Of a stretch of DNA of 64,000 nucleotides, positions 45,825 through 55,128 are shown one piece after another. Below the pieces are notes generated by a model. The model was not told the DNA's origin, ran no database searches, and saw nothing but the letters and a program-made list of their open reading frames with translations. Numbering within the stretch: the first letter of the stretch is position 1; the number at the start of each line of letters is the position of its first letter. The stretch covers positions 1 to 64,000 of the forward strand of contig PAPT01000042.1 of the NCBI GenBank assembly GCA_002708995.1. Reading direction: 5' to 3'. A program made the position numbers and the translations under genes. The stretch comes from Geminicoccus sp. (lineage in GTDB: Bacteria > Pseudomonadota > Alphaproteobacteria > UBA7985).

Positions 45825-47138
45825 ATGCAGACTTTCTTCAAGGATGGCGTGGAACGAGACCCCGCAACCCAGCGCTCCGAGGCGATTTTTCGCAGCTGTG
45901 TGCACTGTGGGCTGTGCACCGGGACCTGCCCTACCTACCAGCTGCTCGGTGACGAGTTGGACAGCCCCCGGGGGCGGATTTACCTGCTCAAGGACATGCT
46001 GGAGAACGACCGCAAGCCGACCAAGGACGTGGTCGAACACCTGGACCGCTGCCTGAGCTGTCTGGCCTGCACCACGACCTGTCCCTCGGGCGTGGACTAC
46101 ATGCACCTGATCGACCATGGGCGGCAGGTGATCGAACGCGACTACCAGCGGCCCTTGCCTGAGCGGCTCTATCGCAGCTTTCTGGCGCGCGTGTTGCCGC
46201 GCCCCGGCCTGTTCCGCTGGCTGTTGCGGTTGGCGCCGCTGGGGGCATGGATGCGCCCGGTGCTGCCCAAGGCGCTCAAAGCCGCCCTCGCGCTCAGCCC
46301 CGACCGGCTGCCGGCCCCGGCCGGAACCGACCGGCCCGGTGTGCATGCGCCGGCGCAGATGAACGCAGGCGGGACACGCGGCCGCGTTGCCCTGTTTCCC
46401 GGCTGCGCGCAGCAGGTGCTGGAGCCTGAAATCAACGCCTCGACCATCCGCCTGCTCACCCGGCTGGGCTACGAAGTTGAGGTGCTGGCGGCTTCGTGCT
46501 GCGGGGCGCTGACCCACCACATGGGCAAGGCTACGCAGGCCGAAGCCACCGCCACGCAGATGATCGACACCGTGCTGAATGCCCACGACCGGGCGCCGCT
46601 GGATGCGCTGGTGATCACCGCATCGGGCTGCGGCACGACCGTCAAGGACTACGGCGCCATGTTTCAGGATCACCCGGCGATGAAGGCCCGGGCCAAGCAG
46701 GTCGCCGGGCTGGCGCAGGACATCACCGAGCTGGTGACACCCACCGACCTCGAAGCTTCCAAGCACCAGGACGCCATGCTCGAGGGGATGCAGGTGACCT
46801 ACCATAGCGCCTGCTCCATGCAGCACGGGCAGAAGATCACCACAGCGCCGAAGACCCTGCTGCGCGCGCTGGGCGCACAGGTGCGCGAACCCGCCGAGGG
46901 TCATCTGTGCTGTGGTTCAGCGGGCACCTATAACCTGCTACAGCCTGAGATTGCCGGACAGCTGCGCGACCGCAAGCTGCGCAACATCGCCCGGACTGAG
47001 CCGAGCCTGATCGCCACCGGCAACATTGGCTGCATGAAGCAGCTGGAAAAGGGGGTGGAAGTGCCGCTGGTTCACACCGTACAGCTGCTCGATTGGGCCA
47101 CCGGTGGGCCAAGACCCCACCAGCTGGACGGACGCTGA
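45825..47138 (+). CDS. glcF: Glycolate oxidase iron-sulfur subunit GlcF
   Basis: The 437-residue protein passes electrons from GlcDE to the quinone pool. Two [4Fe-4S] motifs are complete: Cys25, 28, 31, 35 and Cys76, 79, 82, 86, each ending in Pro. The two CCG domains follow (FPGCAQQ...ASCCGAL and YHSACSMQHGQ...GHLCCGSAGTY). It lies three bases after glcE in a tight glcDEF operon. Confidence 0.96.
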   Translation: MQTFFKDGVERDPATQRSEAIFRSCVHCGLCTGTCPTYQLLGDELDSPRGRIYLLKDMLENDRKPTKDVVEHLDRCLSCLACTTTCPSGVDYMHLIDHGRQVIERDYQRPLPERLYRSFLARVLPRPGLFRWLLRLAPLGAWMRPVLPKALKAALALSPDRLPAPAGTDRPGVHAPAQMNAGGTRGRVALFPGCAQQVLEPEINASTIRLLTRLGYEVEVLAASCCGALTHHMGKATQAEATATQMIDTVLNAHDRAPLDALVITASGCGTTVKDYGAMFQDHPAMKARAKQVAGLAQDITELVTPTDLEASKHQDAMLEGMQVTYHSACSMQHGQKITTAPKTLLRALGAQVREPAEGHLCCGSAGTYNLLQPEIAGQLRDRKLRNIARTEPSLIATGNIGCMKQLEKGVEVPLVHTVQLLDWATGGPRPHQLDGR

Positions 47139-47474
47139 ACGCCGGTTCCACAATAGCCCGCCTACAGTTTGCAACTTAAGCCACGCTATTAGCCGCCTTT
47201 GGTCGAGGACGGGGATAAAACCGAGCTGAGCTTTGGCGCGAGCTACGCCATCTTGAGTCGGGCGCTGGCGCTGCAAGCCTCGCTGTCTGTGTACTTCGGA
47301 GCCGATGACGACCCGCTGACCTGCGAGATAGATCTCACAATTCCGGTTTTTCTCTGCAACCCTCCGAGTGCCTTTGTAGCCGTGACGCGCTTTCAGGGCT
47401 TGGGCAGCAAAAATGCTCACTAGTACCGCTTTTTCTCTTGCTAGAGTGAAGGGGTACAGGAGCATTGTAGCAGC
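47139..47474. other. Intergenic region with possible gene remnant
   Basis: On the plus strand 47199-47320 reads VEDGDKTELSFGASYAIL and then LALQASLSVYFGADDDP with GC-rich third positions. This looks like the last strands of an outer-membrane beta-barrel, while the sequence on either side loses coding character. No start codon context or full domain is present. The right half probably contains the promoter of the ABC exporter gene, and I see no clear boxes. Confidence 0.35.
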
Positions 47475-49427
47475 ATGGTTGAGTTCATTCCCGCACACAA
47501 GAAACCGATCGACGAGGAGACGCGCGCGCGCCTGCTGGAGGGCGAGAGTCGTCATCCCATGACCTTTGTCGAGCGCCTCGCCATGCCGCTGCTGCCCGCC
47601 CCGGAGAAGGGCGCGCCGCCGCGCCATCTGGGGGCGTTTTTCTGGCACTTCGCCAGCCAGATCAAAGGCCCGCTGCTGCTGGCGCTGTTCTTCAAGTTTC
47701 TGGAAGTCGGCGCGGACCTGATGATTCCGGTCGCGCTCGGCTACTTCGTCGACATCTTCGCGACCCAGGGCGTCGAGACCATGGATGAACGCATGCAACT
47801 GCTGGAGCAGCGCTTGCCTATCCTCATGATGTTGCTGGGCTTTTTCATGATCTTCCGACCGCTGGCTATCATTGGAAAGACCGCCGTGGTCGAGCTGGGT
47901 CTGATGGGCGGCTTTGGCAATTTCATCCGCTGGCAGGCGCATCGCCATATCATCGGGCAGGACGTGGGCTTCTTCGCAGATGACTTTGCCGGGCGGATTG
48001 CGAACCGGGTCATGCAGACCGGCATTTCGCTGCGCGAAGTGATCCTGACCTCGCTTGACGGGATCCTGTACGGGGCAATTTATCTGGTTGGTTCTATCGT
48101 CATCCTGTCGCTGACTTCGCTGTGGCTGACCGTGCCACTGCTGGTCTGGACCGTGCTCTATCTGGCCATGATCATCTACTTCATGCCGAGGATTCAACGC
48201 GCCTCTGAAGAGCACTCTGAAATCCGCTCAGAGGTCACGGGCCGCATTGTCGACAGCTACACCAACATTCAGACCGTCAAGCTGTTCGCCAACAAGGGCA
48301 TGGAGGATCGCAACGTCGCCGAGTCCATCGATGACTTCAACTTCGGCTGGATCCGGGTGATGCGGCGGTCGGTGCTGATGTCTTCCATGCTGATCGTTCT
48401 CAACGCATTTCTGGTGGTCTTCACCGCTGGCTTGAGCCTGTGGCTTTGGTCGGTCGGCGGCGCGTCGGCGGGGACCATCGCCACGGCACTGCCGCTGGTT
48501 TCCACGCTGACGTGGTTCTCGGGCATAATGCTGTGGCTGCTGGGGCATATTTTCGAGAGCGCAGGATCGGTGTCCGAGGGCCGGCAGTCGATCGCTGTGC
48601 CCCACAAAATCGTCGACAAGCCCGGCGCGCCGGATCTGGACATTTCCGAGGGCGCCATCGCGTTCGAGGGGGTAACCTTCAACTACGGCAAGACCGAAAC
48701 AGTGGTGCAGGACCTTAACCTGTCGGTCCGGCCGGGTGAGAAAATCGGGCTGATCGGGCACTCGGGCGCGGGCAAGTCGACGCTGGTCAACCTGCTGCTG
48801 CGCTTCTTCGACGTCGAGGGCGGTCGGATCACCGTCGACGGGCAGGACATCCGCGCGGTCACGCAGGACAGCCTGCGCAACGTCATCGCGATGGTGACAC
48901 AGGACACGAGCCTGCTGCACCGCTCGATCCGCGATAACATCCGCTACGGGCGGCCGGATGCCAGCGAGGATGAGTTGATCGCAGCGGCGAAGCAGGGTCA
49001 GGCCTGGGATTTCATCGTCGGGCTCAAGGACAACAAGGGCCGGGAAGGCCTCGACGCCCACGTCGGTGAGCGCGGTGTAAAGCTCTCCGGCGGCCAGCGG
49101 CAGCGCATCGCGCTGGCCCGGGTGATCCTCAAGAACGCGCCGATCCTGATCCTCGACGAGGCGACGTCGGCGCTGGATTCCGAGGTCGAGAATGCCATCC
49201 AGCAACAGCTGCTCGGGCTGATGACCGGCAAGACCGTCATCGCCATTGCACACCGGCTGTCGACCATCGCCCGACTGGACCGGCTGGTGGTGCTCGAGGA
49301 GGGCCGGATTGCCGAAATGGGCAGCCACGACGAACTGCTCGCCAAGAAGGGTGTTTACGCCCGTCTGTGGGCGCTGCAGTCGGGTGGTTTCCTGCCCACC
49401 GCTGAGGTGACGACGACCGAGGACTGA
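47475..49427 (+). CDS. ABC transporter, fused permease-ATPase (MsbA/LmrA type)
   Basis: The 650-residue half-transporter has a membrane domain of about six helices (roughly residues 70-340) and a C-terminal ATPase. Walker A is GHSGAGKST at 428-436, the signature LSGGQRQR at 537-544 and Walker B ILILDE at 557-562, with the H-loop in AIAHRLST. It would work as a homodimer exporting lipids, drugs or peptides. An extra hydrophilic N-terminus of about 50 residues precedes the first helix. Substrate unknown. Confidence 0.92.
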   Translation: MVEFIPAHKKPIDEETRARLLEGESRHPMTFVERLAMPLLPAPEKGAPPRHLGAFFWHFASQIKGPLLLALFFKFLEVGADLMIPVALGYFVDIFATQGVETMDERMQLLEQRLPILMMLLGFFMIFRPLAIIGKTAVVELGLMGGFGNFIRWQAHRHIIGQDVGFFADDFAGRIANRVMQTGISLREVILTSLDGILYGAIYLVGSIVILSLTSLWLTVPLLVWTVLYLAMIIYFMPRIQRASEEHSEIRSEVTGRIVDSYTNIQTVKLFANKGMEDRNVAESIDDFNFGWIRVMRRSVLMSSMLIVLNAFLVVFTAGLSLWLWSVGGASAGTIATALPLVSTLTWFSGIMLWLLGHIFESAGSVSEGRQSIAVPHKIVDKPGAPDLDISEGAIAFEGVTFNYGKTETVVQDLNLSVRPGEKIGLIGHSGAGKSTLVNLLLRFFDVEGGRITVDGQDIRAVTQDSLRNVIAMVTQDTSLLHRSIRDNIRYGRPDASEDELIAAAKQGQAWDFIVGLKDNKGREGLDAHVGERGVKLSGGQRQRIALARVILKNAPILILDEATSALDSEVENAIQQQLLGLMTGKTVIAIAHRLSTIARLDRLVVLEEGRIAEMGSHDELLAKKGVYARLWALQSGGFLPTAEVTTTED

Positions 49428-49533
49428 GCGCCTCGGGTTCGATTCCCGCATTTTTCGTCCGGCAATGGCGATTTGCCCGGAAACGAATAGTGGGAACCCG
49501 GAATGCACCGATACCCCCGCTAGATATAGTGCT

Positions 49534-49560
49534 TCCCAGAGGGAGGAGATTTCTCTGGGA
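49534..49560. promoter_or_regulatory. Inverted repeat in leader of solute-binding protein gene
   Basis: TCCCAGAG and CTCTGGGA, perfect 8-base arms, enclose an 11-base loop GGAGGAGATTT. It lies 127 bases before the binding-protein ATG. It could be a repressor operator for the sugar locus or an RNA hairpin; the ribosome-binding-like loop is followed by an ATG (49560) opening a 62-codon frame of doubtful reality. Confidence 0.35.
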
Positions 49561-49686
49561 TGCGCGTGCGCGTGTCTCAGGCCGGAATGGAAGCTCTCGA
49601 CCCGGGTTCGCCTGATCCGCGCACACGGGTGGTTTTACAGCCTTTTCGAGCCCGGTTTAAGGCCGTGCTTTTTTTGGGAGGAAATC

Positions 49687-50913
49687 ATGAAAAAGCTGAT
49701 TCTGGCTGGCGTTGCTGCGCTGGCATTTGGCGCGACTGCGCATGCTGAAGGCGAGCTCGTTATCGCCTCTAACGCTTCTGACCCGACGCCTATGGCCGCT
49801 CTGGCCGAAATCGTTGAGATGTTCGAAGCCGCTAACCCCGACATCAACGTCACCATCAACACCACCGAGCACGAAGCATACAAGACCGCGATCCGTAACT
49901 TCCTGGTTGCTGACCAGGGCCCGGACGTCGGCATGTGGTTCGCTGGTAACCGGATGGCCGGCTTCGTTGAAAATGGCCTGTTCATGGACATTTCCGACGT
50001 TTGGTCCGACGGTGGCCTGCTCGACGCAATGTCGTCCACCGCTGCGTCCGTTACTTTTGACGGCAAGCAGTACGGCGCACCCTACGCGTTCTACCAGTGG
50101 GGCGTGTACGCGCGCGGTGACGTCATGGAAGCCAACGGCATCGGCGTTCCAGACACCTACGAGGAGCTGCTGGCTGCTTGTGAAACCCTCAGCGCCAACG
50201 GCATCACCCCGTTCACCATCGGCACCAAGTACCTGTGGACCGCTGCGGGCTGGTTCGACTACGTTAACATGCGGACCAACGGCCTCGAGTACCACATCGA
50301 CCTGATGCTCGGTAAGATCCCGTACACCGACGATGGTGTCCGTGCGACCTTCGCCAACTGGGCTCGCGCTGTCGACGCTGGTTGTTTCCTTGAAGGCCAC
50401 CAGAACCTGTCCTGGCAGGAAGCTCAGGCTCCCCTGATCGCAGGTGAAGCAGCCATGTACCTCATGGGTAACTTCCTGATCGGCAACCTGCCGGCAGAAA
50501 CCCAGGAGCAGATGACCTTCTTCCAGTTCCCGGATATCGACGCTTCCATCCCACGGGGTGAAGACGCGCCAACTGACCTGTACTTCGTTCCGTCCAACGC
50601 TCAGAACGTTGAAAACGCCAAGAAGTTCCTGGCGTTTGCGACCTCCGCTGAAGCGCTTAACAAGACCCAGGCTGCCACCGGCATGCTGTCGCCACACTCC
50701 GGCTCTGAAGCACCAACCGACCGCTTCATGCAGGCTGGCGCAGAAATGCTGGCGAGGTCGGTAACGGCTCAGTTCTACGACCGTGACACCACCCCTGAAA
50801 TGGCCTCCGCAGGCATGAAGGGCATGGTTGAATTCATGCTCGATCCGTCCGCGATCGACGACATCCTCGAAGACCTCGAAGATGCGCGTGAAGAGATCTT
50901 CGGCGCCCTCTAA
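49687..50913 (+). CDS. Carbohydrate ABC transporter solute-binding protein
   Basis: The 408-residue periplasmic protein has a clean signal peptide (MKKLILAGVAALAFGATAHA, cut before EGEL) and the family 1 sugar-binding fold: VEMFEAANPDINVTINTTEHEAY, the DVGMWFAGNRMAGFVENG hinge and the APYAFYQWGVYAR block. GGGAGG lies close before the ATG and codon choice is richer in GCT/GCA/GGT than in neighbours, pointing to high expression. The cognate permeases are 2-4 kb downstream on the opposite strand. Sugar not identifiable. Confidence 0.9.
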   Translation: MKKLILAGVAALAFGATAHAEGELVIASNASDPTPMAALAEIVEMFEAANPDINVTINTTEHEAYKTAIRNFLVADQGPDVGMWFAGNRMAGFVENGLFMDISDVWSDGGLLDAMSSTAASVTFDGKQYGAPYAFYQWGVYARGDVMEANGIGVPDTYEELLAACETLSANGITPFTIGTKYLWTAAGWFDYVNMRTNGLEYHIDLMLGKIPYTDDGVRATFANWARAVDAGCFLEGHQNLSWQEAQAPLIAGEAAMYLMGNFLIGNLPAETQEQMTFFQFPDIDASIPRGEDAPTDLYFVPSNAQNVENAKKFLAFATSAEALNKTQAATGMLSPHSGSEAPTDRFMQAGAEMLARSVTAQFYDRDTTPEMASAGMKGMVEFMLDPSAIDDILEDLEDAREEIFGAL

Positions 50914-50936
50914 GGCCTGAAGTCATCAAGACCCAG

Positions 50937-51006
50937 GGCGGCTGGTCTGCAGCCGCCTCCGTATTGACCCTGACGGACCCTTGGTTTGTCAGGGTTTTCT
51001 CTTTTT
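50937..51006 (+). terminator. Double hairpin terminator after solute-binding protein
   Basis: GGCGGCTG-GTCTG-CAGCCGCC (50937-50957) forms a first stable hairpin. CCCTGAC and GTCAGGG (50968-50994) form a second one followed directly by TTTTCTCTTTTT. The second is an intrinsic terminator; the first may protect the mRNA 3' end. Confidence 0.85.
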
Positions 51007-51036
51007 ATTTGCCCTTCCGTCTTTCCCGCTTCCGTT

Positions 51037-51061
51037 CCTGTTTCCGTTTCCGTTTCCGTTC
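51037..51061. repeat. TTTCCG short tandem repeat
   Basis: A pyrimidine-rich tract with about four near-perfect copies of the hexamer GTTTCC/TTTCCG lies 20-45 bases before the following aldo/keto reductase start. Slippage here could change leader length. Confidence 0.6.
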
Positions 51062-51080
51062 TCTCCCTTAGGAACCCGCC

Positions 51081-52037
51081 GTGAGCTCAACGTCTCAGAC
51101 CATCCCCCGCCTGCCGCTGGACGGTATGGAGGGGGCGATCAGCAGCCTGATCGTCGGCTGCGATAATCAGCCCGACCTCGACCTTGCGTCTGCCCTGTGG
51201 GACGCGTGGTGGGAGGCGGGCGGCAATGGCTTCGACACCGCCCATATCTACGGGCAGGGCCTGCATGAACAGAACCTCGGCGCGTGGATGCGCAGCCGCG
51301 GGGTGGCGGGACAGGCGCGGGTGATCGTCAAGGGCGCCCATACCCCGAACTGCCTGCCCGACGCGATCGAGGCGCAGCTCACCGTGTCGCTGGAGCGGCT
51401 TGGGCTCGACCACGCCCCCGTCTACATCATGCACCGCGATAATACGGAGGTGCCGGTCGCCGAGTTCGTCGACGTGCTCAACGATCTGCACAATCGCGGG
51501 CTGATTGGGGCCATCGGCGGGTCAAACTGGTCGGTGGCACGCTTTGCCGAAGCCCGCGCCTATGCGCAGGCAAGCGGGCGGCGGGGGTTGAGCCTCCTCA
51601 ACAACAATCTTTCGCTGGCGGTAATGGAACGCCCGGTCTGGGCGGGCTGTATCACGTCGAACGCGCCCGAGGCGCTGGCCTTCCTGCGCGCGGGTGGGGT
51701 GACGCACCTGTCGTGGTCCTCGCAGGCACGGGGCTATTTCATGGGGGCGGGGGAGCGCACGGCGCTGCCCGACGACACCGCACCCGACACGTGCTTTGCA
51801 TCAGCAGCCAACGAAAAACGGCGACGGCGGGCAGAGACGCTGGCGGCTGACTATGGCGTGCATCCGCACAACATCGCCACCGCATGGGTGCTGGGGCAGG
51901 GCTTTCCCTCGCTGGCGCTGATCGGGCCGCGCACCATCGAGGAAATCCGGACGACGCTGCCCGCGCTCGGCCTGCGGCTTTCCACAGGCGAGATCGCGTG
52001 GCTCAATCTCGAGCAGGACGCGCGCCAGCCGCCATGA
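51081..52037 (+). CDS. Aldo/keto reductase
   Basis: The 318-residue protein is a member of the AKR superfamily with the tetrad visible as Asp in GFDTAHIYG, Tyr in the same motif, Lys in VIVKGAH and His in YIMHRDN. Near the C-terminus LALIGPRTIEEIRTTL is the cofactor block. It lies between the binding protein and permeases of a sugar ABC importer, so a role in processing the imported sugar is plausible. GTG 51081 has AGGA eight bases upstream. Confidence 0.87.
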   Translation: MSSTSQTIPRLPLDGMEGAISSLIVGCDNQPDLDLASALWDAWWEAGGNGFDTAHIYGQGLHEQNLGAWMRSRGVAGQARVIVKGAHTPNCLPDAIEAQLTVSLERLGLDHAPVYIMHRDNTEVPVAEFVDVLNDLHNRGLIGAIGGSNWSVARFAEARAYAQASGRRGLSLLNNNLSLAVMERPVWAGCITSNAPEALAFLRAGGVTHLSWSSQARGYFMGAGERTALPDDTAPDTCFASAANEKRRRRAETLAADYGVHPHNIATAWVLGQGFPSLALIGPRTIEEIRTTLPALGLRLSTGEIAWLNLEQDARQPP

Positions 52038-52072
52038 AGCGGCGGCGCGAAGCTGTGCGTTGAAACGCGGCT

Positions 52073-52942
52073 TTAGCCCTTGCGCGCGCCGAGGGTCAGT
52101 CCGGCGACGAACTGGCGCTGGAGGAAGAAGAAGAAGATCAGCGGGGGCAGGGCGACGATGATCGCCCCGCCGGCCATGACGTTCCAACGGTTCTGCCACT
52201 GCCCGGAGGCGAGGTTCACCAGCTGGGTCGGGACCAGCATCAAGTCACCCTGGGTCAGCACCAGCGACCAGTAGAAGTCGTTCCAGACGAAGGTGAAGAT
52301 GAGCAGCCCTAAGGCGGCCAGCGCCGGGCGCAGCAGCGGCAGGATCACGTTCCAGAACACCTGAAATTCGTTGGCGCCCTCCATCCGCGCAGCCTCGATC
52401 AACTCGGTCGGCAGAGCGGCGATGAAGTTCCGCATGAAGAACACGCAGAACCCGGTCTGGAAGGCCCCGTGGAACAGGATCAGCGCCCACAGCGTGTTGT
52501 AGGGCGACCAGTCCCCGAAACCCAGATCCTGCATCATCCGCAGCACCGGGAAGGTCAGCACCTGAAACGGGACGAAGTTTCCGGCGACGAAGATGGCGAA
52601 CAGCCAGGTGCGGCCGAGGAATTTGTGCTTGGCGAGGACGTAGCCGGCCAGCGTGGCGAAGCTGACGGCGACGCAGACCACGGGCAGGACCACCAGAAAG
52701 CTGTAGACCATCGACGACCAGAATGCCGGGTTGCCCAGCAGCACCCAGAAGCCCTCGGGCAGCAATGGCGCAGGAATGGTGAACTTCGCGCCCTGTTCGG
52801 CGTTGATCTGCTCGTTCGATTTCAGCGCCGTATTCAGCAGCAGGAAGATCGGGGTCAGCCAGATCAGCATCACGGCGATGGCGCTGCACCAGTAGAAGGT
52901 GCGGGCGCCGGGCCGCCAGGTATGTTCGGGACTGGGGTACAT
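52073..52942 (-). CDS. Carbohydrate ABC transporter permease, MalG-like
   Basis: This inner-membrane protein (289 residues) has six helices and the EAA loop ELIEAARMEGANEFQVFWNVILPLLRPAL (residues about 187-215) that docks on the ATPase. It pairs with the MalF-like permease 13 bases upstream on the same strand. No ATPase of the MalK/MsmK type is encoded in the window, so it must be supplied from elsewhere. Confidence 0.92.
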   Translation of the reverse strand: MYPSPEHTWRPGARTFYWCSAIAVMLIWLTPIFLLLNTALKSNEQINAEQGAKFTIPAPLLPEGFWVLLGNPAFWSSMVYSFLVVLPVVCVAVSFATLAGYVLAKHKFLGRTWLFAIFVAGNFVPFQVLTFPVLRMMQDLGFGDWSPYNTLWALILFHGAFQTGFCVFFMRNFIAALPTELIEAARMEGANEFQVFWNVILPLLRPALAALGLLIFTFVWNDFYWSLVLTQGDLMLVPTQLVNLASGQWQNRWNVMAGGAIIVALPPLIFFFFLQRQFVAGLTLGARKG

Positions 52943-52955
52943 GTGTGGCTTCTCC

Positions 52956-54113
52956 CTAGTCGTCCGCCTGCCGGACCATGTTGGTCACAAAGAAAATGAT
53001 GAACACGAGCATGATCAGGAACAGGATCACCGAAATCGTTGCGCCGTAGCCGTAGTTTCCGCCGTTCTCGCCGAAACCGACCTCGTACATCAGCCGCGCC
53101 AGTACCTCGGATTTCTGTCCGCCCACGGTCATGACGTGCACCAGATCGAAGGATCGTAGCGCGCCGATGGTGGTCACCACCACGCAGATGAAGGTCGCGG
53201 GCCACAGCTGGGGCAGCACAATTTTACGGAACAGGGTGAAGCCCGACGCACCATCGAGTTTTCCCGCCTCGATCAGCTCGGCATTGATCGCCGTCAGGCC
53301 GGCCAGATAGATGATCACGCAGTAGGCAATCTGCGGGTACCAGGCAGCGACGATAATACCGATGTTGGACCAGCCGTCGGTGCCCAGAATGCCGTCCTTG
53401 CCCCAGCCGATCGAATTAAACAGCCACATGAGCGGCGCCCCGTCGGCGGTGTTGTAGAAGAACTGGAACAGGAAGGCGATTACCGTCGGCGACAGCACGA
53501 ACGGGAAGAAAAACGTCGGCTTCATCAGCCTTACCACGAAGTGGTTCTGGTTGAGAAGCACCGCCAGGGCAAGGCCAATGGGGATGGCCACTTGGAACAT
53601 GATCAGCCAGATCAGGTTGTTGAGCAGTGCCTCTCCGGCGTCGGTCAGGCGCGGATACCGCCCCTTGGACATGGTCGAGGGATCCCAGCCTACGCCGTCT
53701 TCGGTGAATTTCACCGGGTTGAGCTTGGCCAGCTCCTTGCCCGCACGCTCGATGTTGCGGTCGGTCTTGGCGAAGAAGCGGCGGTAGTTATCGAGGCCGA
53801 CCCACTCCATCTTCTGCACGCGGCGGCAGTACTCGCCCTCTTCAAGCTCCTTGATCTCGCGCCCGTCCGCGCAGACCAGACGGTCGGCGCGCACGTCGTG
53901 CAGGCTCATCCAGGTCGAGCCGGCGATGGGATACAGCACAAATACGGCGAACAGCAGGAAGGCAGGCGCGAGGAACAGGATCCGCGCTGGTCCGTAGCGG
54001 AACAGGCGACCCAGCGTCAGCGCACCGATTACGGTGACAGCAACGAGCCCAAAAAGCCAGAGCGTTAGGCCTGACGGCGCAATTGATTGCCACGCATCAA
54101 CAAAAAACGACAT
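52956..54113 (-). CDS. Carbohydrate ABC transporter permease, MalF-like
   Basis: The product (385 residues from ATG 54113) has the EAA loop ELIEAGKLDGASGFTLFRKIVLPQLWPA in its C-terminal third. After helix 3 there is an unusual periplasmic insertion of about 70 residues (from KMEWVGLDNYRRFFAKTDRN to RYPRLTDAGEALLNN). The start at MSFFVDAW avoids a 29-residue upstream extension without similarity. It is first in a two-gene permease unit transcribed towards the AKR gene. Confidence 0.92.
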   Translation of the reverse strand: MSFFVDAWQSIAPSGLTLWLFGLVAVTVIGALTLGRLFRYGPARILFLAPAFLLFAVFVLYPIAGSTWMSLHDVRADRLVCADGREIKELEEGEYCRRVQKMEWVGLDNYRRFFAKTDRNIERAGKELAKLNPVKFTEDGVGWDPSTMSKGRYPRLTDAGEALLNNLIWLIMFQVAIPIGLALAVLLNQNHFVVRLMKPTFFFPFVLSPTVIAFLFQFFYNTADGAPLMWLFNSIGWGKDGILGTDGWSNIGIIVAAWYPQIAYCVIIYLAGLTAINAELIEAGKLDGASGFTLFRKIVLPQLWPATFICVVVTTIGALRSFDLVHVMTVGGQKSEVLARLMYEVGFGENGGNYGYGATISVILFLIMLVFIIFFVTNMVRQADD

Positions 54114-54306
54114 GGATCGCGAGAGCCTCCCTATCTCCGGCAGCAGCACGGTGCAGCAGGCACGCGTCGCTTCAAGCTGTCTAGGGGGCAGGGCGGGCAT
54201 TCTTCCGGTATCCTTCGGTGAAGGCTGCGGAATCGTTCTATCGGGATGGGGAAGGCTGTCGGCGGACCGGGTGTGATGGGGTCGGCTCAGGCTTGAGCAG
54301 GCAGGC

Positions 54307-55128
54307 TCAGGTGCGCTGTTGCCGGTCGAGATGGGCGAGCAATCCGCCGATGCCTGCGAGGTGCAGGACCAGCGCTGACAGCGCGCTCAGCCAGACCGAC
54401 AGGTCCAGCCCACCGGCGTCCCCGCCGCCGCCCATCGCTCCGCTCAGCGACAGCCAGTAGGCCTTGGCCACCAGATAGGGGGGGAACAGGCCGGGCAGCC
54501 AGTCCAGCGGCGATGGCAGGAACCAGCTTACGAGGATCAGCAGACCGCCAAGGCCGATGAACTTGGCCATGGCAAAGCCCTGCACCTTGTCGCTGGCCGT
54601 GGCGGCGAGGAACAGCATGAACAGCGGCGCCCCCAGACCCGCCAGTGCGCACAGGCTGATCAGTGGCAGCACGCCCGGAAGGGCGGCAGCGTCGGTGCCC
54701 GTTTGCTCCAGCGCCGGTCCGACGAACAGCATCTGGGCCAGCGTCACGCCGAAGCCCAGCGCCCAGCTCAGCAGCGACCGCCACAGCATATAGTCGACCA
54801 GCGCCACAGGGGTCACGGCCATGGCGTCCAGCGTGCGGTCCTCTTTCTCATCCAGCACCACGAAACCGAAGATGAACCCGACCAGCAGCGGACCATCGAA
54901 CAGGCTGAAATAGGCCAGCGCCAGCGGGAAATAGTGGCGTGCGGGCTCGGTCCCCAGCGCGCCGGGCAGCAGGCCCAGTCCTTCAAGGTAACCGGTCAGT
55001 GGCGGCAGGCCGAAGCGCAGCCCGAGCGCAATCAGCACGATCATGGCCGCCATCATGCGCAGGAAGCTGTCGCGCAGGATCAGCCGGCTGTCGTTGAGGC
55101 CGAAGGCGAGGATGCTGCGCGCCGTCAT
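54307..55128 (-). CDS. ABC-2 type exporter permease
   Basis: The 273-residue protein has six hydrophobic helices and the ABC-2 layout, with VLDEKEDRTLDAMAVTPVALVDYMLWRS as the conserved cytoplasmic coupling segment. It overlaps the preceding permease gene by four bases (55125-55128) and likely forms a heterodimer with it, driven by the ATPase encoded first in this operon. Substrate unknown. Confidence 0.82.
   Translation of the reverse strand: MTARSILAFGLNDSRLILRDSFLRMMAAMIVLIALGLRFGLPPLTGYLEGLGLLPGALGTEPARHYFPLALAYFSLFDGPLLVGFIFGFVVLDEKEDRTLDAMAVTPVALVDYMLWRSLLSWALGFGVTLAQMLFVGPALEQTGTDAAALPGVLPLISLCALAGLGAPLFMLFLAATASDKVQGFAMAKFIGLGGLLILVSWFLPSPLDWLPGLFPPYLVAKAYWLSLSGAMGGGGDAGGLDLSVWLSALSALVLHLAGIGGLLAHLDRQQRT

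Noticed and set aside
49434..49448. CGGGTTCGATTCCCG, a perfect tRNA T-arm look-alike
   Set aside because: No D arm, anticodon arm or matching acceptor stem is found around it; upstream sequence is the end of the ABC exporter gene. Could be an old attachment remnant but no integrase is present.
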